A DNA stretch of 64,000 bases from Corynebacterium testudinoris (GTDB taxonomy: Bacteria; Actinomycetota; Actinomycetes; Mycobacteriales; Mycobacteriaceae): assembly GCF_001021045.1 (NCBI RefSeq), contig NZ_CP011545.1:2418001-2482000 (forward strand), given 5' to 3'. The position numbers and the translations under genes were made by a program. The notes under the pieces are model-generated. The model saw only the letters and a program-made list of their open reading frames with translations, searched no databases and was not told the origin of the DNA. This document shows positions 57,948-64,000 of the stretch, piece after piece (within the stretch, counting starts at the first letter, position 1; each line of letters starts with the position of its first letter).

Positions 57948-58412
57948 CTAGTCAGCTCCATGCAAGACCTGGAATTGCTCACACACCACGGGCATGCCAG
58001 GCTCGAAACCCCTGGGACTTTCAGAGTAGGTCCGCCAATAGTGCTCATGGACTTCCCGCCAATACTTGAGGGTTCGGTCCCCCTCTCCTTCGGCATGGGC
58101 ATGCGAAGCAGGGACGTCCTCAAACGGCATGACTTCCACTGAGGTCGTTTCGATGAGCACTCGAGGGATTCCGCGGCCATCGAGGATGATGCTCAGTTCT
58201 CCCACCTTCGGGACGGGGTCTTCGGCGGCCTCGTAGTCCCACAATGATGAAGCAGTGGCCGTCTTCACCCCGGACTGAACTAACGCCAACAGCTCGTCGG
58301 CAAGCTGGGGTGTCGCACCGAAAGCCCATGCCTCAGGAGTGTTGTCAGGTAGACCTGCATTGGCCGCGCGGCACGAGCGATAAAACTCTTCGACCTGAAA
58401 ACTGCTATTCAT
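57948..58412 (-). CDS. ASCH-domain protein
   Basis: 154 residues with the ASCH core: AWAFGATPQLADELLALVQSGVKTATASSLWDYE (parts: AWAFGATPQLADELL and SGVKTATASSLW) and GELSIILDGRGIPRVLIETTSVEVMPFEDV (part: RVLIETTSVEV), then the YWREVHEHYW helix. ASCH proteins bind RNA or modified nucleosides; some hydrolyse N4-acetylcytidine. It is a single gene with no partner. Confidence 0.85.
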   Translation of the reverse strand: MNSSFQVEEFYRSCRAANAGLPDNTPEAWAFGATPQLADELLALVQSGVKTATASSLWDYEAAEDPVPKVGELSIILDGRGIPRVLIETTSVEVMPFEDVPASHAHAEGEGDRTLKYWREVHEHYWRTYSESPRGFEPGMPVVCEQFQVLHGAD

Positions 58413-58427
58413 GCGGCCAGCCTACGG

Positions 58428-58560
58428 CTAGTGCGTTTTCTTCACCCCGTCGCTCCACATCACCGGGAGGAAATCCATCGGGCTCTCGGGCTGCCCACCT
58501 TCACCATCAAGCGAGAATTCGCTGCCGTGCTTTCGGGATAGGCAGTCTCCGGGCAGGAAC
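58428..58560 (-). pseudogene. Possible C-terminal gene remnant
   Basis: In the 356-bp gap between the ASCH and esterase genes, one - strand frame reads GSEFSLDGEGGQPESPMDFL then PVMWSDGVKKTH and stop. The segment looks like a genuine protein C-terminus but a stop codon lies about 44 codons upstream and no start is evident, so it may be what is left of a deleted gene. The rest of the gap has no recognised feature. Confidence 0.25.
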
Positions 58561-58768
58561 CTGAGTCACGAACATCGATCAGCCACCAGCCTAGGAGTCG
58601 CGGCGAGCCCGGGCGAGTGCCCTTTGAGCTGCAACGGCATGCAATGAAGTGCTGATAGATCCACCCGCCACATGGCGGAGAATCCCCGCCGCTAGAAGGG
58701 TTGTGCGATCCGGGACACCAGCCAACAATGAGGTAGATCACACTAGCCAACGCCTAAGGAGCCTAAAA

Positions 58769-59776
58769 GTGACTGCCTCATCTTCGCCAAAGATTGGTCC
58801 GCCACCACCCTTCGACCCTGAGCTTGCCTCCGTTCTCAAGCAAATCAATGAGGTGATGCCGCCAAACGCCATTCAGTTGGACACCCTCGAGACATTTCGA
58901 GGTGACTTCCCTGGCGTTGAAATACCAACCGAAGAGGAGATTTTTGAGCTCTTCTCAATGGAAGGCCACTTCACAGTTGAGGAACGGCTCGTTCCCGGCC
59001 CTGAGGGCTCGCCAGATGTCTCCCTGCTCATTTGCCTGCCACAGGGACATTCTTCCCCAGTCGGCGCGCTTTACCACATCCACGGCGGGGGGATGGTCAT
59101 TGGCGATAACAGGACCGGAACTCCATATGTGCTCGAGTTGGCTAAAGAACTAGGACTCGCAGTAGTGTCCGTGGAATACCGACTGGCTCCAGAAACGCCA
59201 CACCCGGGCCCTGTGGGGGACTGCTACGCCGGACTGGTGTGGACAGCTGAGAACGCTGAAGAGCTGGGCATTGATCCTGCACAGATCGTTGTCGTTGGAG
59301 CTAGCGCCGGGGGAGGGCTTTCCGCCGCCGTAGCTCTGTTATCCCGCGATCGTCAGGGCCCCACCTTGCTCGGCCAGCTACTGATATGTCCTATGCTCGA
59401 CGACCGGAACAACTCGTATTCGGCTCTGCAGATGGAGGGAGTCGGATTCTGGGATCGTAGTTCCAATCTGGCGGGCTGGACAGCATTGCTGGGTGAAGCA
59501 CGTGGCAGCGATGATGTGTCGCCATACGCTGCACCAGCCCGAGCGACAGACCTATCTGGACTCCCGCCCACATTCATCGACGTCGGCTCGGCGGAGACGT
59601 TCCGCGACGAGGATGTCGCTTACGCCAATGGCATCTGGCAGGCAGGCGGTATTGCTGAGCTGCATGTGTGGCCTGGTGGCTTCCACGGTTTTGACGGTTT
59701 AGCTCCACATACTGCGCTTTCCCAGACCGCGAAGGCGGCGCGCTTGGACTGGCTTCGCCGCCTCTATCAGTCTTAG
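58769..59776 (+). CDS. Alpha/beta hydrolase, hormone-sensitive-lipase type
   Basis: 335-residue esterase. HSL-family motifs: oxyanion hole HIHGGGMVIGD near residue 108, YRLAPETPHPGPVGDCY near 145, nucleophile elbow VVGASAGGG near 175 (Ser), and the late catalytic residues in FIDVGSAETFRDED (Asp near 285 region) and GGFHGFDG (His). Probably an acyl esterase, intracellular. GTG start at 58769 with AAGGAG 7 bases upstream. It is followed 30 bp later by a PucR-type regulator gene, possibly in the same unit. Confidence 0.88.
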   Translation: MTASSSPKIGPPPPFDPELASVLKQINEVMPPNAIQLDTLETFRGDFPGVEIPTEEEIFELFSMEGHFTVEERLVPGPEGSPDVSLLICLPQGHSSPVGALYHIHGGGMVIGDNRTGTPYVLELAKELGLAVVSVEYRLAPETPHPGPVGDCYAGLVWTAENAEELGIDPAQIVVVGASAGGGLSAAVALLSRDRQGPTLLGQLLICPMLDDRNNSYSALQMEGVGFWDRSSNLAGWTALLGEARGSDDVSPYAAPARATDLSGLPPTFIDVGSAETFRDEDVAYANGIWQAGGIAELHVWPGGFHGFDGLAPHTALSQTAKAARLDWLRRLYQS

Positions 59777-59806
59777 GGGTCCTGTGACTCGTGGCAGTAT
59801 GTACCC

Positions 59807-60802
59807 ATGCGCGATCTGACAATTTGGCTGGATAGCCTTGACCCGGAGGCGGGCGCAGCCTTGCGGGTCATTTCCTACTTCGAGGAGCTTCTCGCTCAAG
59901 AGGTAGGCGTGCATGCCATTGCGCGGGCAGCGGCAAAGCTCACGGGATGCGGTGTCGGGATTTCCTATGACGATCGACAGACCCAGATCAGAGTTACTGC
60001 CGATGGAGTTCCAGCCTCGCGGACCACTCTTGATCCAGCGTGGCTCAGTGCTTCTCTCGATGTAGTGGTCGGCACTATTTGGATTGAGCGAGACGGTCCG
60101 CCGCAGCCATTGGATCCTTTGGTGTTGGAGCGAGCTGCGGGTGCGGTCAACCACATTTTGTCACGTGCGAGCGTATCGACCAACGCCCGAAAAGATGCGG
60201 ATGCCTGGTGCGAAGTGGCTGTTGATGCCGTGGTTCCGTTGGAGGAACGTCGTCACGCTGTCAAACAATTGGGCTTAGATCCCCGACGTCTGCGTCCTCT
60301 TGTTCTCGCGGGAGGCCGGGTGAAGATCGTCGAGGAGTCCACAACGGAGTCCTTCCTTGCGCGGCAAGGGAGAAAACGGGTGGCCATCGGGTACACCGTT
60401 CCGGTCGAGGAACTTCCCGAGTCTGCCTTGGCGGCGCAATTAGCATTCCGTCTCACGGCCGATGGGACGGAATTGGATCCGGGGCCGCGGGTCGTTTTCG
60501 CCGAGAGCGCGGGCGGTTTCTTGGTTCTTGCGCAGACGCTTGGTCCGGAATCTCCTCGACACCCGGACGTTAATGCTCTGGAACTGGCCGGGCGTGAGGC
60601 TCCGTGGATGCTCGAGACGTTGGATACCTTCTCCATCGCGCCGAGCGTTCGTGCTGCTGCGGACGTTTTAAGAGTCCATCATTCGACGTTGCAGGAGCGT
60701 CTCCTCCGGGCGGAACGATTGCTTGGGTGGAACATTCGCGAAGCGGAAGGCAGGATGCGACTGCACCTGGCGCTCGTCATGCGTCGACTTCACCGCCGGT
60801 AG
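59807..60802 (+). CDS. PucR-family transcriptional regulator
   Basis: 331 residues. The C-terminal HTH is VRAAADVLRVHHSTLQERLLRAERLLGW (parts: AAADVLRVHHSTL and RAERLLGW), the PucR_2/CdaR-type helix-turn-helix near 283-310. The N-terminal half is a sensor-like GAF/PAS-type region (ARAAAKLTGCGVGISYDDR). It may control the esterase gene before it or the VOC gene behind it; the effector is unknown. ATG start at 59807. Confidence 0.85.
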   Translation: MRDLTIWLDSLDPEAGAALRVISYFEELLAQEVGVHAIARAAAKLTGCGVGISYDDRQTQIRVTADGVPASRTTLDPAWLSASLDVVVGTIWIERDGPPQPLDPLVLERAAGAVNHILSRASVSTNARKDADAWCEVAVDAVVPLEERRHAVKQLGLDPRRLRPLVLAGGRVKIVEESTTESFLARQGRKRVAIGYTVPVEELPESALAAQLAFRLTADGTELDPGPRVVFAESAGGFLVLAQTLGPESPRHPDVNALELAGREAPWMLETLDTFSIAPSVRAAADVLRVHHSTLQERLLRAERLLGWNIREAEGRMRLHLALVMRRLHRR

Positions 60803-60821
60803 CAGACCTATAGTCGAGGCC

Positions 60822-61217
60822 ATGACTCTTCGACTGGGATTCATCGGAATTGTGACTTCGAATATGGCTGCTTCTTTGGCCTTCTATCGGGCGTTGGGGG
60901 TGGAGATCGACGCTGATCAGGACGGTGCGCCGCATGTTGATGCGCAGCTGGCGGATGGGACGGCGTTGGCGTGGGACACCGTGGATACGATCCGCACGTT
61001 CGATCCGGATTATGCTCCGCCGACGGGTGGGCACCGGATTGCGCTGGCTTTTAGGAAGGATTCCCCGGCGGAGGTGGATGCGGCGTTTCAGGCGATGGTG
61101 GATGCGGGGTTTACGGGCCACGTCGCTCCGTGGGATGCCGTGTGGGGGCAGCGTTATGCGACGTTGTTGGATCCGGATGGCAATTCGGTCGATCTTTTCG
61201 CTGCTCGGGAGCCTTAG
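60822..61217 (+). CDS. VOC-family (glyoxalase-like) protein
   Basis: 131 residues with the vicinal-oxygen-chelate beta-alpha-beta-beta-beta repeats: GIVTSNMAASLAFYRALGVE near 10 and YATLLDPDGNSVDLFA at the C-terminus. Members bind small molecules or metals in glyoxalase, dioxygenase or antibiotic-resistance roles; none is favoured. TATAGT (60809-60814) stands 7 bases before the ATG, so it has its own leaderless promoter. It ends 4 bp overlapping the convergent opuC-like gene. Confidence 0.82.
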   Translation: MTLRLGFIGIVTSNMAASLAFYRALGVEIDADQDGAPHVDAQLADGTALAWDTVDTIRTFDPDYAPPTGGHRIALAFRKDSPAEVDAAFQAMVDAGFTGHVAPWDAVWGQRYATLLDPDGNSVDLFAAREP

Positions 61218-62128
61218 GAGTTGTTGGCGAGGAAGTCCCGGGCGATGATCGGGGCTTCGGCTTTTTCTTTGCCGATGTTGCGCAGGTTCATGGCGACGAG
61301 GGCGTCGGTGGTGAGGAGGGCGGAGGCGCCGTTGATGGCGTCGATGGCTCCTTCGGGCAGGGCGTCGGAACGCATGAGCGGGAGGACGTTTTGGGGGAGG
61401 ATGAGGCCTTCGGGGTCGTCGAGGGTGACCAGGTCGATTTCGTTGCCGGCGGCATCCAACAATGGTGAGGTGGTGTAGATATCTGCGGTGTCTGCTGTGC
61501 CGTCGGTGAGGGCGGCGATGGTGAGGGGGCCGCCGCCGTCGGAAATGGGGACCATGGTGATGGTGGCGGCGTCGACGTTGTAGACCTCGGTGAGGCCGCG
61601 CGGGCCGTAGGGCCGTTCGGCGAGTTCGGGGTTGGCTGCGACGCGGACTTGGTCGAGTTTGGCGAGGTCGGCGAGGGTGGTGAGGCCGCGATCGTCGGCA
61701 AGCGAGCGGGTGACGCGGTAGGAGTCTTTGGATTCGCCTTCGGCGAAGTTGCCGGCGATGAGTCCGTCGGGTAGGGCTTCGGTCAAGAGCTTTTCGACGT
61801 CCGCGGAGCTTGCGCCCGCAGGCAGGTCAGCACCGTAGAACTGGGCGAGGTTGCCCGCGTATTCGGGCACGAGGTCCACGCTGCCCTCTTCGAGGGCGCG
61901 GAGGTAGACCTCGCGGGAGCCGATGGCGGAGGTGACCTCGACGGTGAATCCGGCGTCTTCGAGGGCTTGCGCCCACACCTGGCCGATGATTTCGGATTCG
62001 GGGAAGTTGGCGGTGCCGATGGTGATGACATTGTCGTTGGAGCCGGAGTCCAGCGGATCCGATGGGGAGGAGCAGGCGGTCAGTGCCAGTGCGAGGGTGG
62101 CGATGAGGGCGGCAATGCGGTTCTTCAT
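61214..62128 (-). CDS. Osmoprotectant ABC transporter substrate-binding lipoprotein
   Basis: 304 residues. Signal peptide with lipobox LTAC near residue 18-21, then an OpuAC/glycine-betaine-binding fold (TIGTANFPESEIIGQVWAQAL near 36, PEYAGNLAQFYG near 89, ISDGGGPLTIAALTDGTADTA near 196, VLPLMRSDALPEGA near 250). Likely ligands are glycine betaine, choline, carnitine or similar. The ATG at 62126-62128 is used because the signal peptide starts there; it overlaps the stop of the upstream permease (ATGA). Last gene of the four-gene operon. Confidence 0.92.
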   Translation of the reverse strand: MKNRIAALIATLALALTACSSPSDPLDSGSNDNVITIGTANFPESEIIGQVWAQALEDAGFTVEVTSAIGSREVYLRALEEGSVDLVPEYAGNLAQFYGADLPAGASSADVEKLLTEALPDGLIAGNFAEGESKDSYRVTRSLADDRGLTTLADLAKLDQVRVAANPELAERPYGPRGLTEVYNVDAATITMVPISDGGGPLTIAALTDGTADTADIYTTSPLLDAAGNEIDLVTLDDPEGLILPQNVLPLMRSDALPEGAIDAINGASALLTTDALVAMNLRNIGKEKAEAPIIARDFLANNS

Positions 62129-62772
62129 GTCACACGTCCTTGGGGTTGAAGGGATCGTTGTAGCGAGGCGAGAACCACATCGACGATGAGGGCGAGGACC
62201 GTCACCAGGAGTGCTCCGGTGAGCATTTGCGGGTAATCGCGGAGTGCGAGCCCGTCGATGAGGAAGCGGCCTAGTCCCGATAATCCAATGTAGGCAACAA
62301 TGGTCGCCGTGGCTAGCACTTGGACGACACAGGAGCGCAGGCCGCCCATCATGGTGGCGGCGGCGAGGGGCAGTTCGACGCCAGTGAGGATCTGAGTTTC
62401 GCTGAAGCCGGAGGCTCGGGCGGAGTCGATGACGGGGCGGGGAATTGCTTGGAGTCCGGTGACTATTCCGGCGAGGAGGGGCGGGACCGCGAGGATGACG
62501 AGCACGATCGTGGCGGGGATCAATGGCACTCGTACGCCGAAGGTGAGTTGCACGGCGAGCCAGGTGAGCAGGCCGAGAGAGGGGAGGGCTCGCAAAGCGC
62601 CGGCGATTCCGACGATCGCGTGTGCCCCGCGCCCCGTGTGCCCGACCCACAAGCCGATGGGCAACGCGATGAGCAGAGCGAGGCCGACGGCCAGGGCGGT
62701 GTAGCCGAGGTGGTCGACGGTGCGGGAGACGATGAGCGGGAGGTTTCCGGGGTCGGTGAGGTAGGAGATCAT
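62125..62772 (-). CDS. Osmoprotectant ABC transporter permease
   Basis: 215 residues, six membrane helices, with the BPD-transporter loop SARASGFSETQILTGVELPLA (part: ASGFSETQILTGVELP) that contacts the ATPase. OpuCB/OpuCD-type. It starts MISYLTDPGNLP and overlaps both neighbours by 4 bp. The IGLSGLGRFLIDGLALRDY stretch is typical of the family. Confidence 0.91.
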   Translation of the reverse strand: MISYLTDPGNLPLIVSRTVDHLGYTALAVGLALLIALPIGLWVGHTGRGAHAIVGIAGALRALPSLGLLTWLAVQLTFGVRVPLIPATIVLVILAVPPLLAGIVTGLQAIPRPVIDSARASGFSETQILTGVELPLAAATMMGGLRSCVVQVLATATIVAYIGLSGLGRFLIDGLALRDYPQMLTGALLVTVLALIVDVVLASLQRSLQPQGRVT

Positions 62773-63407
62773 GATCGCCTCCACGGCATGGTGAGGCGGC
62801 CGATGAGGATGAGGGCGGCGTCGATAAGCACTGCCAGCAGCACCGTGCCCAGCAGGCCGACGATGATCTGCGTGGGGAACGAGCGTTGGAAACCTTCGGT
62901 GAACAGCGTGCCCAGGGAGGACACGCCGATGAGTGCTCCGACGGAGACCAAAGAGATTGTCGACGCCGCGACCACCCTGATCCCGGCCAACAGGCCTGGG
63001 CCGGCGAGCGGCAACTCGACGCCGAGGATGCGGCGCCACGTGGGGTAGCCCATCGCGATGGCGGCTTGGCGGACATCGCCGGGGACGGTGTCGAAGGCGT
63101 CCGCCGTGGAGCGAATTTGCAGCGCGAGGCCGTAGAGGGTCATGGCGACGATGACGTTGAGCGGGGAGAGGATCGAGGTGCCCAGCACGAGCGGCATGAC
63201 CACGAACATCGCCAGCGAGGGGATGACGTAGAGCAAGCCAGCGGCCACCACGACAACTTCCCGGGCGGGGCGGAACCGATGCGCCAACCAACCAATCGGC
63301 AGCGCGAGCAGGAAGGACGCGAGGATCGCCGGCCACGATAAGGCCAGGTGGTCCAGGGTTAGCTCGCCGATTTTAGCCGAGTTGTTTGCCACCCAATCCC
63401 ACCTCAT
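62769..63407 (-). CDS. Osmoprotectant ABC transporter permease (second)
   Basis: 212 residues, five or six helices. The ATPase-contact loop is AAIAMGYPTWRRILGVELPLAGP (part: AMGYPTWRRILGVELP). As usual for OpuC-type systems two similar permeases pair with one ATPase. It contains one dispersed 11-mer in VLIDAA. It overlaps the ATPase gene by 4 bp and the next permease gene by 4 bp, so the whole operon is translationally coupled. Confidence 0.91.
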   Translation of the reverse strand: MRWDWVANNSAKIGELTLDHLALSWPAILASFLLALPIGWLAHRFRPAREVVVVAAGLLYVIPSLAMFVVMPLVLGTSILSPLNVIVAMTLYGLALQIRSTADAFDTVPGDVRQAAIAMGYPTWRRILGVELPLAGPGLLAGIRVVAASTISLVSVGALIGVSSLGTLFTEGFQRSFPTQIIVGLLGTVLLAVLIDAALILIGRLTMPWRRS

Positions 63408-64000
63408 CGGAGGATGCCCTTGACATGGCCGTGTCGATCCACGACCACCTCGCGGCCGTCGCGCAACTCCACCGATAGGGCGCGGGAATCGGCGCCGGTG
63501 AAGTCCCTCACGTAGTCGGAGGCCGGGCGCAGGAGGAAGTCCTCGGCGACGCCGACTTGGTGGATTTCCGCTTCTTCGCCGAGCAAGACGATCTCATCGC
63601 CCAGCAAGAAAGCCTCGTCGATGTCGTGGGTGACCATGAGGATCGTTTTGCCCATGCCTTCTTTGAGGTCCAGGACCTCTTCTTGCAGACCCCGCCGCAC
63701 CACTGGGTCGACCGCGCCGAAGGGCTCATCCATGAGCAGGATGTCGGGGTCGGCGACGAAGCCGCGAGCCACGCCGACGCGTTGGGCCTGGCCACCAGAC
63801 AATTCGGCGGGATAGCGCGAACCCAATGCCGGATCAAGGCCGACGAGGGCGAGCATCTCCTCCGCCCGGGCGCGGGCCTCGCGCCGAGTAGACCCGTTGA
63901 GGCGGGCCACCGCCGCGATGTTGTCCACGACGGTGCGGTGTGGGAGCAGGCCGGAGTGCTGCATGATGTAGCCAATGGAACGTCGTAAAGCAACGGGGTT
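63404..64000 (-). CDS. Osmoprotectant ABC transporter ATP-binding protein (5' part outside window)
   Basis: C-terminal ~198 residues of a ProV/OpuCA-type ATPase. Visible are the Q-loop (IMQHSGLLPHRTV), the signature ELSGGQAQRVGVARG, Walker B ILLMDEPFGAVDP and the H-loop MVTHDIDEA. Walker A and the start lie beyond position 64000. The C-terminus is short, with no full CBS domain pair. It is the first gene of this operon in the transcription direction. Confidence 0.92.
   Translation of the reverse strand, partial: NPVALRRSIGYIMQHSGLLPHRTVVDNIAAVARLNGSTRREARARAEEMLALVGLDPALGSRYPAELSGGQAQRVGVARGFVADPDILLMDEPFGAVDPVVRRGLQEEVLDLKEGMGKTILMVTHDIDEAFLLGDEIVLLGEEAEIHQVGVAEDFLLRPASDYVRDFTGADSRALSVELRDGREVVVDRHGHVKGILR

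Noticed and set aside
62129-63076. N-terminal extension that would fuse the osmolyte-binding lipoprotein to 316 more residues
   Set aside because: The extension is a Pro/Arg-rich shadow of the two permease genes; the lipoprotein signal peptide starts at 62128.

Overview
The window is a contiguous stretch of a high-GC Corynebacterium chromosome. The genus call rests on gene order and content: glnX-glnH-pknG, then pta-ackA, fprA, purT-purA, fda, pyrE next to a TrmH-type methyltransferase, clpB and adhA, an order I recall from C. glutamicum and its relatives. PknG lacks a rubredoxin domain, groEL is controlled by CIRCE elements, clpB by HAIR elements, and many genes start at the first transcribed base. 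No tRNA, rRNA, CRISPR, prophage or complete insertion sequence was seen.

Layout. 1-5 kb: the N-terminal part of groL (cut by the window edge) with two CIRCE operators, an M20 peptidase, a leader-peptide/attenuator-like region before a stand-alone LeuA-regulatory-domain-like protein, a DUF559/AbiEi-like protein, and a 580-bp gap with two copies of an 89-bp inverted-repeat element inside a longer direct duplication. 5-11.6 kb: a complete Mrp/Mnh Na+/H+ antiporter operon (A/B fusion, C, D, E, F, G) followed by a PspC mini-protein. 11.6-20.7 kb: hydrolase, YbdK-type ligase, LytR_C protein, DUF3263, peptide deformylase, GNAT, exonuclease III, cardiolipin synthase, a Bcr/CflA exporter and a Na/Pi symporter, then a third, inverted copy of the repeat element. 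20.7-28.1 kb: a two-gene ABC exporter, a NUDIX protein and the glnX-glnH-pknG signalling operon (control of 2-oxoglutarate dehydrogenase through OdhI in C. glutamicum). 28.1-36.4 kb: ackA/pta, fprA, GNAT, purT/purA and a hypothetical gene. 36.4-46.8 kb: a repeat-containing surface protein, FUSC exporter, fda, LCP protein, GH76, TrmH, pyrE, a hypothetical exported protein and a rhodanese lacking its cysteine. 46.8-56.4 kb: MFS, a decayed gene, clpB, gltS, adhA, and a flavoprotein monooxygenase-like/LLM pair. 56.5-64 kb: a 13E12/HNH protein, ASCH protein, HSL-type esterase, PucR regulator, VOC protein and an OpuC-type osmolyte ABC transporter running off the window end.

The strongest unexplained signal is an 11-mer, GCTTATCGACG (13-mer with the pattern ...NC), present 12 times in 64 kb where chance predicts far less than one. 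It occurs on both strands and in three different reading frames, and one inverted pair forms the pknG/ackA terminator, as DNA uptake sequences do in Neisseria and Haemophilus. Other leads are the dispersed 89-bp repeat family, the leader peptide with its own-codon pairing, a palindrome that exactly fills the spacer of the surface-protein promoter, and the Cys-to-Ser rhodanese.
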